This document shows, piece after piece, positions 1 through 8,011 of a stretch of DNA of 64,000 bases (position 1 is its first letter; the number at the start of each line of letters is the position of its first letter). The translations under genes were made by a program, and so were the position numbers. This stretch comes from Pedobacter psychrotolerans (GTDB lineage: Bacteria; Bacteroidota; Bacteroidia; Sphingobacteriales; Sphingobacteriaceae): positions 186,001-250,000 of the forward strand of contig NZ_SLWO01000004.1 in the NCBI RefSeq assembly GCF_004340665.1, given 5' to 3'. The notes beneath the pieces are model-generated. The model was not told where the DNA came from and searched no databases. It saw only the letters and a list, made by a program, of their open reading frames with translations.

Positions 1-1
1 T

Positions 2-601
2 TTAATTGCAATAAGTCTTTTTTTACTCAATTTTAGAAGAGATAGCCCTTGGCGTAAAAATAATAACCAGACAGTCAGTTTCATCATTTCGCTCATTTCT
101 ACTTTTACAGGATTATTTATTGCATTAGCGGTAAATACTTTTCTGGATAACATCAACAAAAAGGATAACTTAATTAAGCTATTAAACACAACCAATTTAG
201 CTATAGAAAATTGCCAGATGAAAACCAAGGGAATGTATTTGAATACTTCCAATTCTGGAGTAAACTTAACAGAAACCCTAAAGAAAACACCTGTTACATT
301 GCCGAAGTTATACCCACAACTCGAAACCAATAATTTGGTTAATGATTATTTTACATCAAATGCTTTTCAAGCTTATATTGTGTGTATAGATAACATGGAA
401 ACCTTTGTTAAAAACCTTGGCAATACTGAACAAACTAACAATGGAACAAAAATTGAGATCCTGAACAGGTATTTAAAATATTTAGAATTCGCTAAAAGCA
501 TTAATCATTTAGAGATTGAAAGACTTGGCGGAAACATAACAGAAGAACAAGAAACCAGTTCCTTAAAGAAAATAGTTGACCAATTTACTACCTCAAAATA
601 A
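2..601 (+). CDS. Membrane protein, 5' end outside window
   Basis: The reading frame is open from the window edge to the TAA at 599-601, so the true start lies upstream. The visible part begins with a hydrophobic stretch, then a basic loop (RRDSPWRK), then a second hydrophobic segment at about residues 27-46 of the visible part. A soluble tail of roughly 140 residues follows and may be helical. This suggests an anchored protein with its bulk on one side of the membrane. No catalytic motif was recognised. The next gene starts 1 nt after the stop, so the two are very likely co-transcribed. An in-frame ATG at 218 exists, but the coding character upstream of it argues against it being the start. 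Confidence 0.6.
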   Translation, partial: LIAISLFLLNFRRDSPWRKNNNQTVSFIISLISTFTGLFIALAVNTFLDNINKKDNLIKLLNTTNLAIENCQMKTKGMYLNTSNSGVNLTETLKKTPVTLPKLYPQLETNNLVNDYFTSNAFQAYIVCIDNMETFVKNLGNTEQTNNGTKIEILNRYLKYLEFAKSINHLEIERLGGNITEEQETSSLKKIVDQFTTSK

Positions 602-602
602 T

Positions 603-1280
603 ATGAAAAATATCATTATAATTTGCCTATTAGCCTTCAGCTTAACAGCATGTAATACAGCTACAAAGAACGAAGAAAAAATTGATTTTACTAAATCTTA
701 TGAATCTGCAGCACTCGCGCTTACCGATGCCCAGTTAAATTATGATGCAGCTGTTGCAAGTAATGATACCGCAAGAATAGCAGCCGCGAAAGTACAGTTA
801 GAAACCGCCAAAACCACTTATTTAAAAAGTAAAACCTATTATACCGCAAATGGAGGCATCGTAAAAACAGAAGATGAGCAATTGCTTGCTAAAACGAATA
901 CGGCTTTAGGTAAACCAGTTAATGATACGACTACCATAGCCGCTCAGCCAACAGCAGAAACCACTAAACCATTGAGTAATTTAGAACAAACGCCAATGGC
1001 TATTGCGGCTAAGAAGTTTATAGATAGCAGTAAACTTAATGCCAATAAAAAAATCAAACAAGTTTCAGGCGCTATAACAACTGGTGAAAATACGGTTAAA
1101 CAAGTTTCTGATGCGGTTTCAACTGGCCAAAATACGGTTAAAAACAATGTAATTAAGGCCAATGAAAGTTTAACAAAAGTTAGCGACAGCACAAAAAAGC
1201 GTTTAGAAGAATTAAAAAAACAAGGAAACGATTTGCGAAACCTATTTAAACGTAAAGCAGATACCACTAAAAATAATTAG
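603..1280 (+). CDS. Putative lipoprotein with an internal 14-residue duplication
   Basis: The ATG at 603 gives a signal peptide (MKNIIIICLLAFSLTAC) ending in an LTAC lipobox, so the protein should be lipidated at Cys17. The 225-residue product is rich in Ala, Thr, Lys and Asn and looks helical. Two adjacent 14-residue units of the form KQVS(G/D)A(I/V)(T/S)TG(E/Q)NTV occur at about residues 152-180, encoded by a 42-bp tandem duplication at 1059-1142. The C-terminus is strongly basic. An upstream in-frame start at 576 was rejected because it would bury the lipobox and overlap the previous gene. The function is unknown. It is tightly coupled to the preceding membrane protein gene. Confidence 0.7.
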   Translation: MKNIIIICLLAFSLTACNTATKNEEKIDFTKSYESAALALTDAQLNYDAAVASNDTARIAAAKVQLETAKTTYLKSKTYYTANGGIVKTEDEQLLAKTNTALGKPVNDTTTIAAQPTAETTKPLSNLEQTPMAIAAKKFIDSSKLNANKKIKQVSGAITTGENTVKQVSDAVSTGQNTVKNNVIKANESLTKVSDSTKKRLEELKKQGNDLRNLFKRKADTTKNN

Positions 1281-1331
1281 AGCTGCATTGTTTTTTTATA
1301 AAACTGTGATTATACTGATACTTATTTCGAG

Positions 1332-1339
1332 TATTTTTG
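1332..1339 (+). promoter_or_regulatory. Bacteroidota -7 promoter element for mqnC
   Basis: TATTTTTG fits the TAnnTTTG element of Bacteroidota housekeeping promoters. Only 4 nt separate it from the ATG at 1344, so the transcript is likely leaderless or nearly so. No good -33 TTG was found at the usual distance. Confidence 0.5.
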
Positions 1340-1343
1340 CTTC

Positions 1344-2468
1344 ATGAATACAGCCGATTTACTGCAACGGGCCCTACATTTTGATTTTTTAACACAAGAA
1401 GAAGGTGTATACTTATACCACCATGCCGATACTGCATCGTTGATGTTTGTAGCAAATGAATTAAGGAAAATTCAGGTACCGAGTGGTAAAGTAACCTGGC
1501 AGATAGATAGAAATGTAAACACCACCAATGTTTGTATTGCTAACTGTAAATTCTGTAACTTTTTTAGAAGACCCGGTCATGATGAAAGTTACATCACAGA
1601 CATTGAAACTTATAAAGTAAAAATTGAAGAAACTTTCCGTTTAGGAGGTGATCAATTATTACTTCAGGGTGGCCATCACCCAGATTTAGGTTTAAATTTT
1701 TATGCAGATTTATTTAGAAAACTCAAAGAATTATATCCTGATTTAAAACTTCATGCCTTAGGTCCACCAGAAATTGCACATGTTGCAAAACTGGAAGGCA
1801 TTAGTCATACCGAAGTTTTAAAAGCATTAAAGGATGCAGGAATGGATTCACTTCCGGGTGCAGGTGCGGAAATTCTGAACGATCGTGTTAGACGATTAAT
1901 TTCTAAGGGTAAATGTGGTGGACAAGAATGGCTTGATGTGATGCGTGCTTGTCACCAGTTAGACATTACCACATCAGCAACCATGATGTTTGGCCATGTG
2001 GAAACCATAGAGGAACGTTTTGAACACCTGGTTTGGATTCGCCAGGTTCAGAGTGAAAAACCAGCCGATGCAAATGGTTTTCTGGCCTTTATTCCATGGC
2101 CTTTTCAGGATGATGGAACTTTACTAAAAAGATTACGCGGCATTAGCAATAACGTAACTGCTGATGAATATATTAGAATGATAGCGTTAAGCAGAATCAT
2201 GCTGCCAAATATTAAAAACATTCAGGCGAGTTGGTTAACGGTTGGAAAAACTACCGCACAGCTATGTCTACATGCAGGAGCAAATGATTTTGGTTCAATT
2301 ATGATTGAAGAAAATGTGGTTTCTGCTGCAGGTGCACCACATCGTTTTACAGCAAATGGCATTCAGCAATCTATCAAAGCTGCAGGCTTTGAGCCACAAC
2401 TACGTGGCCAGAAATATAATTACCGTAATCTACCTGAGCATTTAGAAGAACAAGTAATTACTTATTAA
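1344..2468 (+). CDS. mqnC: Cyclic dehypoxanthinyl futalosine synthase (MqnC)
   Basis: This radical SAM enzyme of the futalosine menaquinone pathway cyclises dehypoxanthine futalosine. The 374-residue length is normal. The cluster-binding motif CIANCKFC (Cx3Cx2C) lies at about residues 63-70. Family blocks that follow are GGDQLLLQGGHHP, LPGAGAEIL, and the ATMMFGHVET run before the EERFEHL segment. The related enzymes MqnE and CofH are alternatives, but the GAGAEIL and GHVET blocks fit MqnC best. No other menaquinone genes are in the window, so the pathway is scattered. The start at 1344 follows a -7 element directly. Confidence 0.92.
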   Translation: MNTADLLQRALHFDFLTQEEGVYLYHHADTASLMFVANELRKIQVPSGKVTWQIDRNVNTTNVCIANCKFCNFFRRPGHDESYITDIETYKVKIEETFRLGGDQLLLQGGHHPDLGLNFYADLFRKLKELYPDLKLHALGPPEIAHVAKLEGISHTEVLKALKDAGMDSLPGAGAEILNDRVRRLISKGKCGGQEWLDVMRACHQLDITTSATMMFGHVETIEERFEHLVWIRQVQSEKPADANGFLAFIPWPFQDDGTLLKRLRGISNNVTADEYIRMIALSRIMLPNIKNIQASWLTVGKTTAQLCLHAGANDFGSIMIEENVVSAAGAPHRFTANGIQQSIKAAGFEPQLRGQKYNYRNLPEHLEEQVITY

Positions 2469-2475
2469 GACTTGC

Positions 2476-2513
2476 ATAAACCTAATAAGGTCTTAAAGAC
2501 CTTATGGGTTTAT
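2476..2513. repeat. Palindromic repeat, copy 1 of 3
   Basis: An almost perfect inverted repeat with arms close to AAACCTATAAGGTCTT and its complement. It recurs at 5693-5725 and 6882-6914. This copy has small differences (AAACCTAATAAGG on the left, TGGGTTT on the right). It begins 8 nt after the mqnC stop and could serve as a transcription end signal, although no T-run follows. Confidence 0.75.
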
Positions 2514-2587
2514 TATAAATCCGGTTACCCTTTAATACCCCCTCATTTGCAAAAAGGATGAATGAGAATTATTAACTGAAGTTCTAT

Positions 2588-3093
2588 TTATTTAAATTTG
2601 AAATTATTCAATATTTCAGTTAGGATAACTATTGATTTATCCTGATCCTTTTTCTCATATTTTATGAAACCATCAATATAAGCCTCCTTATGTATTTCTG
2701 AAGAAAACCAATAATAATTTTGCCTCTGTTCTTCTGTCTGTTGAATCAAATACTTTATCCCTTTATAATTTTTAATATCAAAACTAACTATCTTGTTGCT
2801 TTTAATCAACTTTAACTTCTTTCATTTCATTTTGCATCTGTTCAAGTATTCCCTTTGTATACCCTTCCTTTATATCCCAAAACCCCATCTTTCTCATACA
2901 GATTAGCATTTTTACGTAAATACGTTACATCTTTTTTGGTTAAGAGGCCTTGCAGTTTTACAAGTAGCTCTTATTGGTTTAATTTTTCAACTTTTTTAGG
3001 CATGCTAATTTAGCCACATTACTAGCCACTAATTCTTGCGCCTTTAACCCCAACCTAAACAAGAGACGCTATTATAATTAATTTGATTTTCAT
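2588..3093 (-). pseudogene. Decayed gene with signal-peptide start
   Basis: On the minus strand an ATG at 3093 opens a secretion-signal-like start (MKIKLIIIASL). The frame is soon broken: a one-base shift leads to a segment continuing to KKLKN, further stops follow, and a segment ending NEMKEVKVD is in yet another frame. The last intact piece, 2588-2809, reads 73 residues (starting MIKSNKIVSFDIKNY). The simplest reading is one secreted protein gene with several frameshifts. No family was recognised. The 73-residue piece could be a small gene by itself, but it has no convincing start signal. Confidence 0.4.
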
Positions 3094-3122
3094 ATCTGTT
3101 AGGATTTAAAGTTACAAGAATA

Positions 3123-3455
3123 TTATAGGTATGATGTTGACATGATGTCACTTGTATCATTGAGCTTCAACTCTAAGGGCTCAAATTCGGCGGAACCTGC
3201 TGGTGCTTTATATAAATAGAGCGCATTGGCAAATAAAGCCAGAAACGCATATTCTGTAGAGTTACCATTGCTTCTAGCTGAATCTATATATCTATTATTA
3301 AAAGCATCTTTATTAAATTTCCTATAAACCGATTCGAGGGCAGTCCAGTTTTTAACCGTAATCACGTAAGTGGCCTCTGTTGTTATAATTGTATTGGATA
3401 TGTTGGCTTTGAAAAACTCTTTCGCTACATCACCCGCTGCACGAAGTTTGAATTA
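3123..3455 (-). pseudogene. 5'-truncated gene fragment
   Basis: A protein-like frame runs from an in-frame stop near 3455 to the TAG at 3123. It contains no ATG; the only start would be GTG at 3365. The translation (for example KEFFKANISNTIITTEATY, then KNWTALESVYRKFNKDAF) looks like the C-terminal part of a longer protein whose start is missing. It sits between another decayed gene and the RloA-like ATPase gene, consistent with gene turnover at this locus. The family is not recognised. Confidence 0.35.
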
Positions 3456-3568
3456 TTAATGTTGTAAATCCGTCAATCAATATTAAAAACCAATATATCT
3501 TTATACAATTCATTTTTTGTTTTATCAATCAACTATTGTATTTTTACGAAAACAAGTAAAAAAACAAT

Positions 3569-4837
3569 ATGTTGTTAGAATTTAAGGTTGCCAATTTCAG
3601 ATCCATTGGTGAAGAACAAGTACTAAGCCTTGTCCCATCCGAAAATCAAAAGGAATATTTTCAAAATATATTAACTGAGGGCAACTATTCGGCGTTGAAT
3701 CTAATTTCTATTTATGGCGCTAATGGAAGTGGAAAGAGTAATGTATTGAAAGCAATAAGTGTTTTCTTATATAAGATAAAATCTTCCTCTAAGTTTTCAT
3801 CAACCCAATCTTTAATTTTTGATCCATTTATATTAAGAGAAGGGTGGAAATTAAAACCGACTACCTTCGAGATCACTTTTATATTAAATGATTCAAGATA
3901 TCGTTATGGCTTCACTTATAATAAAACAACTATATTAAAAGAGTGGCTATTTAGAAAAAAGATAGGTCGTGAGGTAAATGTATTTCAAAGAGAGGGTGAG
4001 ATCATCGACCCTAGTTCTTCGTTAAAGGGTAACGCCAAATTAATAGATGCCGCTGTAGAAGGGACAAAAGATAACGCCCTATTTTTATCCTCTTTAGACG
4101 CGCTTAACATAGAAGAAGCAACTGAAATTTTCGAATTTTTCCAAAAATTCCTTTCACTTGACGGAACAAATACTACACCTTTACGTGACGATAAGGCAAG
4201 ATGGGAAAATGAAAAAATTAAGAGCTTGGTGACTTCTCAAATTAAACGCTTAAATCTAGGCATTGTAGATATTGAAGCCCGTGAAGAATTTGACGAAGAG
4301 AATTCCGAAGCAGTGCCGAATTTCAAAATTATGGCCAAACATCGTTATTACGACCCAACGGGCGAACCGACCAAAAGAAGAATGAGCTGGGACTTCTACA
4401 AACGTGAATCAAGCGGTTCTAAAAAGGTGCTAGAATTGTCCGCCCCAATACTCGCCATTTTACAGACAGGAGGGGTTCTATCTATTGATGAAATTGAAGC
4501 CAATATGCACCCCTTACTCACTCTAGATACTATCAATCTATTTCTAAATAAAGAAACAAATCCCCGTAATGCACAGCTCATCTTTACTACCCACGACACT
4601 AACCTTCTGAGCTATTCCAAACTTAGAAGAGATCAGATCTATTTTGCCGAAAAGAATAATTGGGAATCGACAGAGTTATATTCCCTATCAGATTTTGTTT
4701 ACATGGAAGCAAACGGAGATAAAATCGGCAAAGAACGCCCAGACTCAGACAAAGAAAAAAGATATATTGAAGGCCGATATGGTGCAATTCCAGTTTTTGG
4801 AAGACTAGATGCTCAGGAGGTGGAACACAATGGCTAA
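3569..4837 (+). CDS. AAA/ABC-type ATPase, RloA/AbiLi-like defence protein
   Basis: A 422-residue cytosolic ATPase of the AAA_15/AAA_21 (OLD-related) class. Visible motifs are the Walker A GANGSGKS at 50-57, an ABC signature-like SSGSKK at 281-286, the Walker B VLSIDEIE at 303-310, and an H-loop TTHDT at 340-344. The N-terminus (LLEFKVANFRSIG) is the usual SMC-like first strand. The next gene, RloB-like, overlaps its last 8 nt. This pairing matches RloA/RloB and the lactococcal AbiL abortive infection system, where the ATPase is thought to sense infection and control the TOPRIM-like effector. The PARIS system has the same ATPase class but a DUF4435 partner. The defence role is inferred from family and pairing. 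Confidence 0.85.
   Translation: MLLEFKVANFRSIGEEQVLSLVPSENQKEYFQNILTEGNYSALNLISIYGANGSGKSNVLKAISVFLYKIKSSSKFSSTQSLIFDPFILREGWKLKPTTFEITFILNDSRYRYGFTYNKTTILKEWLFRKKIGREVNVFQREGEIIDPSSSLKGNAKLIDAAVEGTKDNALFLSSLDALNIEEATEIFEFFQKFLSLDGTNTTPLRDDKARWENEKIKSLVTSQIKRLNLGIVDIEAREEFDEENSEAVPNFKIMAKHRYYDPTGEPTKRRMSWDFYKRESSGSKKVLELSAPILAILQTGGVLSIDEIEANMHPLLTLDTINLFLNKETNPRNAQLIFTTHDTNLLSYSKLRRDQIYFAEKNNWESTELYSLSDFVYMEANGDKIGKERPDSDKEKRYIEGRYGAIPVFGRLDAQEVEHNG
4815..4820 (+). promoter_or_regulatory. Strong Shine-Dalgarno site for the RloB-like gene
   Basis: AGGAGG lies 9 nt before the ATG at 4830, inside the end of the ATPase gene. Perfect Shine-Dalgarno sites are uncommon in Bacteroidota, so this one supports the 4830 start. 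It may reflect acquisition from a lineage that uses such sites. Confidence 0.6.
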
Positions 4838-5537
4838 AAGAGGAAAAATTGTTGATTTTGAATCAGTAGATGAAGTCGCACGTCCAGAAAGAATGAAAAA
4901 ATATCTTTATTTAATTTTAATTATTTGTGAAGATGAAAATACCGAAAGAGTTTACTTCGAGAAATTCAAATCTCACATACCAAAAGAAACCATCTTTTTA
5001 AGACCAATTGGAACTGGCTTTGACCCGTTAGGTGTTGTCAAAAAAGCAATTGAAGAAAAGAAAAAACTAAAAGCTGAATGCGGAGGGAAAGATGTTGATG
5101 AGGTATGGCTGGTTTTCGATAAAGATGACGCAGACATTTACCCAGGAAAAACTGATCGTTTCAACAGCGCGATAGCATTGGCAGAAGCTGAAAAGTTTCA
5201 ATTAGCTTATAGCAATGAAGTTTTCGAACTTTGGCTCTTGCTTCACTTAACAAATTTAGATCCAACCATACCTCTTCCAAGAGCACAAATTTATGAAAAA
5301 CTGCAAAATCTAATTACAGCAGAACCAGGACATGAGACCTTTATTTACAATCATGGTGATGTAGAAATATTAGAAAAAATTGCACTTTTGGGAAGCGAAG
5401 TTGATGCAATCGAACGAGCAGAAATGCTTATTAACCATCATGGCGCTAAACACCTTTTGGAGCGAAATCCAGTTACATTTGTAAATGAATTAATAAAAAA
5501 TCTTTACAGCTGGATCAAATATTATTCGTACCAATAA
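4830..5537 (+). CDS. RloB/AbiLii-like TOPRIM-fold protein
   Basis: A 235-residue protein of the RloB family, the second gene of the two-gene unit with the preceding ATPase. The motif CEDENTE at 33-39 carries the conserved acidic residue after the first strand (Glu34). VWLVFDKDD at 92-100 carries the second acidic cluster (Asp97, Asp99, Asp100). YSNEVFELWLLLH at 127-139 is a typical RloB block. These fit a TOPRIM-like metal-dependent nuclease, the presumed toxic effector. The chosen ATG overlaps the upstream stop (ATGGCTAA) and has a strong Shine-Dalgarno site; the frame also stays open upstream to 4809. Translational coupling is likely. Confidence 0.85.
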   Translation: MAKRGKIVDFESVDEVARPERMKKYLYLILIICEDENTERVYFEKFKSHIPKETIFLRPIGTGFDPLGVVKKAIEEKKKLKAECGGKDVDEVWLVFDKDDADIYPGKTDRFNSAIALAEAEKFQLAYSNEVFELWLLLHLTNLDPTIPLPRAQIYEKLQNLITAEPGHETFIYNHGDVEILEKIALLGSEVDAIERAEMLINHHGAKHLLERNPVTFVNELIKNLYSWIKYYSYQ

Positions 5538-5692
5538 AAAATTGTCCTGATTCAAAAGAATTAAGACAATGATATAAAGAGGTTGCTATCCCATTAATCG
5601 TCCTTTTTTCTAACGAGGATGAATGACAATAGCAATTTAATCGCTATCGTAAACAACAACCACCTTGTGCATGAAGTACTGCTATTACATAA

Positions 5693-5725
5693 AAACCTAT
5701 AAGATTTTTAAAACCTTATAGGTTT
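5693..5725. repeat. Palindromic repeat, copy 2 of 3
   Basis: AAACCTATAAG, a short A/T centre, and CCTTATAGGTTT form a hairpin between the convergent RloB-like and HEPN genes. The left flank plus arm, ATTACATAAAAACCTATAAG, is identical in copy 3 at 6882-6914. It could also act as a bidirectional terminator. Confidence 0.75.
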
Positions 5726-5747
5726 ATTATAACGGTTACTACAATTT

Positions 5748-6602
5748 TTACTCATCCACAGCCAATTGTAGTACCTTAAATTGCGCTTCACAAATGCTTT
5801 TAGCCAAATCCAGGAAACCTTCGGTAAGATCTAAAAACTTAAAGAAAGACTTAATTTCCAAATCAGGATTAATTTCAAAATTAATTCGATGAAAACTTTC
5901 CATTATAATTTCCAGTAGCCTTTCATTTTCAGGGATACCTAAAAAGTGTTGCAGCGTACTTTTAGAAAAACAAGCACATAAATAGAGCAATTGCTTTAAA
6001 TTATAGCCATCAGGCCGATAATGCATAAATACGTAAATAAGCCCCATACACCCTTGCTCAATAGCGTGATGCAATAAAAAGATAGAAATTTCTTCCTTAC
6101 CGCTACCCATAGCCTGCTCAGCAGCTGCCCAAAAACCATTAGCCACTTCCAAACGTTTCCGCCAATGTAAAATGACCCTGCCCAATTGCTTTTTACGGTT
6201 TAAAACGGTGGGTAAAAAAACAGGTTTAAAATCTGGCCTGCTGTAGCATAATTCAGCACATTTTATTACTGCTGTAAAAAAATCATTAGCATGGTGATGT
6301 TTCTTAAGTAGCATATCCTGCTCCTGTACCAGTATAATTACCTTGCAATTGGTGCAAGCCTTATCAATAAAATTTTGCACGCTTTTTTCTTTAACTACCG
6401 CACATTCAGTAATCATTAAAAGATAGTAAGTACGCTGCGTTTGCAACAAGCTAGGGCTAAATACACTTTTAACTTCTTCCTGCTGTGTTAACGTAGCGAA
6501 GCAAAAAATTTGCAAAGGGGCAAATTGCTGCACCAGCAAATGAATAGCATGAGTTAAAATGGTATTTGTTTTCACCTCAGGGGTATGCGTTTTTACATTC
6601 AT
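5748..6602 (-). CDS. HEPN domain protein
   Basis: A 284-residue protein. The C-terminal half (about 150-275) reads as a HEPN helical domain, with the typical segment EISIFLLHHAIEQ followed by YRPDGYNLKQLL. In active HEPN RNases an R-x4-6-H motif occupies this last segment; here Tyr and Asn stand where His is expected, so RNase activity is doubtful. The N-terminal half has a weak resemblance to a nucleotidyltransferase-like domain (ILTHAIHLLVQQFAPLQIFCF) but lacks the G-S-x-D-x-D motif. HEPN proteins often act in toxin-antitoxin and defence systems, and this one lies between a defence pair and an XRE regulator. No tight operon is formed, so the link is only positional. Confidence 0.6.
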   Translation of the reverse strand: MNVKTHTPEVKTNTILTHAIHLLVQQFAPLQIFCFATLTQQEEVKSVFSPSLLQTQRTYYLLMITECAVVKEKSVQNFIDKACTNCKVIILVQEQDMLLKKHHHANDFFTAVIKCAELCYSRPDFKPVFLPTVLNRKKQLGRVILHWRKRLEVANGFWAAAEQAMGSGKEEISIFLLHHAIEQGCMGLIYVFMHYRPDGYNLKQLLYLCACFSKSTLQHFLGIPENERLLEIIMESFHRINFEINPDLEIKSFFKFLDLTEGFLDLAKSICEAQFKVLQLAVDE

Positions 6603-6658
6603 AACTTTAGTTGGTTAGTAAGAACCTAAAATTACCCTCAACAGTTAAAGTATAAAAC

Positions 6659-6745
6659 CATAGGCCGTTGTTAAAAACAACCTATGTCTTTGTTTCTCAC
6701 TTAACCCCTATCCGCCTGGCGGCACCTTTCCCCTGAAAGGGAAAG
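6659..6745. repeat. Two hairpins in the HEPN-XRE gap
   Basis: The gap 6603-7006 has no gene. It holds an AT-rich hairpin at 6659-6686 (CATAGG..GTTGTT pairing with AACAAC.CTATG) and a GC-rich element near 6711-6745 with CCGCCTGGCGG and a CTTTCCC/GGGAAAG stem. The GC-rich element resembles hairpins at about 10290-10352 and 20466-20486. A third palindrome in this gap is listed separately. Confidence 0.5.
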
Positions 6746-6881
6746 GGCGATGAAAATAACATTTCTCGAAACTCATATGTAAAATCAAACATTAACTTAC
6801 GAAGTTTCAAGGGCCATTTCAGGTAGCAGAACTTCGTCAGTTTTTATAGGAAGTTTAACATTCTGCCTAACAATTACATAA

Positions 6882-6914
6882 AAACCTATAAGGTCTTCAA
6901 GACCTTATAGGTTT
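6882..6914. repeat. Palindromic repeat, copy 3 of 3
   Basis: The most perfect copy: AAACCTATAAGGTCTT, one central C, AAGACCTTATAGGTTT. The arms are exact complements over 16 bp. Same family as 2476-2513 and 5693-5725. Confidence 0.8.
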
Positions 6915-6995
6915 AGAAAACGTACCAACTGCCAAATACCAAACCGTATGTTTTTTACAACTAACCTTAATACCCTTACAATTCAAAAAATTAAA

Positions 6996-7003
6996 TATAT
7001 TTG
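6996..7003 (+). promoter_or_regulatory. -7 promoter element of the XRE gene
   Basis: TATATTTG fits TAnnTTTG and lies 3 nt before the ATG at 7007, pointing to a leaderless mRNA. Confidence 0.5.
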
Positions 7004-7006
7004 GCT

Positions 7007-7414
7007 ATGGAAACTGCTGAAAAAACCAACCGTACTCATTTAGGTAGAAAAATTAGTCGCATCCGCGAATTACGTGGCATGAAACAAGAAGCACTCGCCA
7101 TTGAACTGGGCATTAGCCAGCAGGCCATTAGCAAATTAGAACAAAGTGCCGAAATTGAAGATTCTACTTTAGAGAAAGTGGCGAAGGTTTTGGGAGTAAG
7201 TGCAGAAGCAATTAAAAGTTATACTGATGATATGGTTATCAACTATATCAATAACTTTAATGATAGCAGTATCAATCATGGCCCATTGAACAATTACAAC
7301 TGCACATTCAATCCTCTGGATGAATTAATAAAAGCACTAAATGCTAATAAGGAATTGTATGAAAGGTTGTTAGCAAGTGAAAAAGAGAAAGTTGAAATAT
7401 TGAAGAATAAATAG
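7007..7414 (+). CDS. XRE-family DNA-binding regulator
   Basis: A 135-residue protein. Residues about 12-65 form a Cro/CI helix-turn-helix (GRKISRIRELRGMKQEALA, then LGISQQAISKLEQ). The C-terminal 70 residues carry a polar linker and a Leu/Glu/Lys-rich helix that may dimerise. ATG 7007 is preferred over the upstream TTG at 7001 because the -7 element ends at 7003. The target is unknown. This architecture is common in Bacteroidota as an isolated regulator, and it could control nearby accessory genes. Confidence 0.85.
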   Translation: METAEKTNRTHLGRKISRIRELRGMKQEALAIELGISQQAISKLEQSAEIEDSTLEKVAKVLGVSAEAIKSYTDDMVINYINNFNDSSINHGPLNNYNCTFNPLDELIKALNANKELYERLLASEKEKVEILKNK

Positions 7415-7471
7415 AAAAATAGATATCTAGAAAGCTATCCTCAAAGCCTTTTTTATATTAATAGATAAAGC

Positions 7472-8011
7472 TTATCTAGACATTATATCAATTTGTACCC
7501 ATGCATCCTCTGGATCATCTAAAACACTAAAATTTATTTTAGTACCTAATCTTGAATATTTGATCCCATATTGCTTTTTTTTGTCTATTTTATTTCCAAT
7601 AGATCTTGATATTTCAACTTCAAAAGTTTCTTTTAAGGGATATGCTTTCCTTATGTTTTTTAAAAGTTCATTCAAATAATCCTCAGCATAGTGCCTCCTT
7701 ATTTGATATTTTATACCCTTAACATTGATATTAAGCATTTCAAAAGTTGATAAAATAACTTTAGGTTCTAAATTTTCAGATACAATATTATATTTCTTGT
7801 ACATATAATCGGTTGTGTCGGGTTCTGACATTAAAATTTCCCAATGCTTCTTATAATCCTTAGAATTATAAGAAAATCCATTTTCTAGTAATTCTATTTT
7901 CAATGCTTCATTGTTTGTTATGCCTACTTCAAGTGATTTGACGGATAAAGGCTTTTGAGCAAAGGATGATAGGCTGAATATTAACCCAAGCATAAATAAC
8001 ATTATTTTCAT
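7472..8011 (-). CDS. Secreted hypothetical protein
   Basis: A 179-residue protein with a clear signal peptide (MKIMLFMLGLIFSLSSFAQ), hence exported to the periplasm. I chose the ATG at 8011; the frame stays open to 8068, but those extra residues would precede the signal peptide. The mature part is rich in charged residues with alternating strand-like and helical segments. No domain was recognised. It has no close same-strand partner. Confidence 0.7.
   Translation of the reverse strand: MKIMLFMLGLIFSLSSFAQKPLSVKSLEVGITNNEALKIELLENGFSYNSKDYKKHWEILMSEPDTTDYMYKKYNIVSENLEPKVILSTFEMLNINVKGIKYQIRRHYAEDYLNELLKNIRKAYPLKETFEVEISRSIGNKIDKKKQYGIKYSRLGTKINFSVLDDPEDAWVQIDIMSR

Noticed and set aside
944..1267. 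Minus-strand frame of 107 codons
   Set aside because: It is the antisense shadow of the lipoprotein gene, whose signal peptide and lipobox are clear.
1344..2468. MqnE (aminofutalosine synthase) or CofH
   Set aside because: The LPGAGAEIL and MMFGHVET blocks and the lack of a second SAM-type domain favour MqnC.
3569..5537. Assignment of the defence pair to PARIS
   Set aside because: The ATPase class fits, but the second protein matches RloB blocks (YSNEVFELWLLLH) better than DUF4435; AbiL/RloAB is the closer fit.
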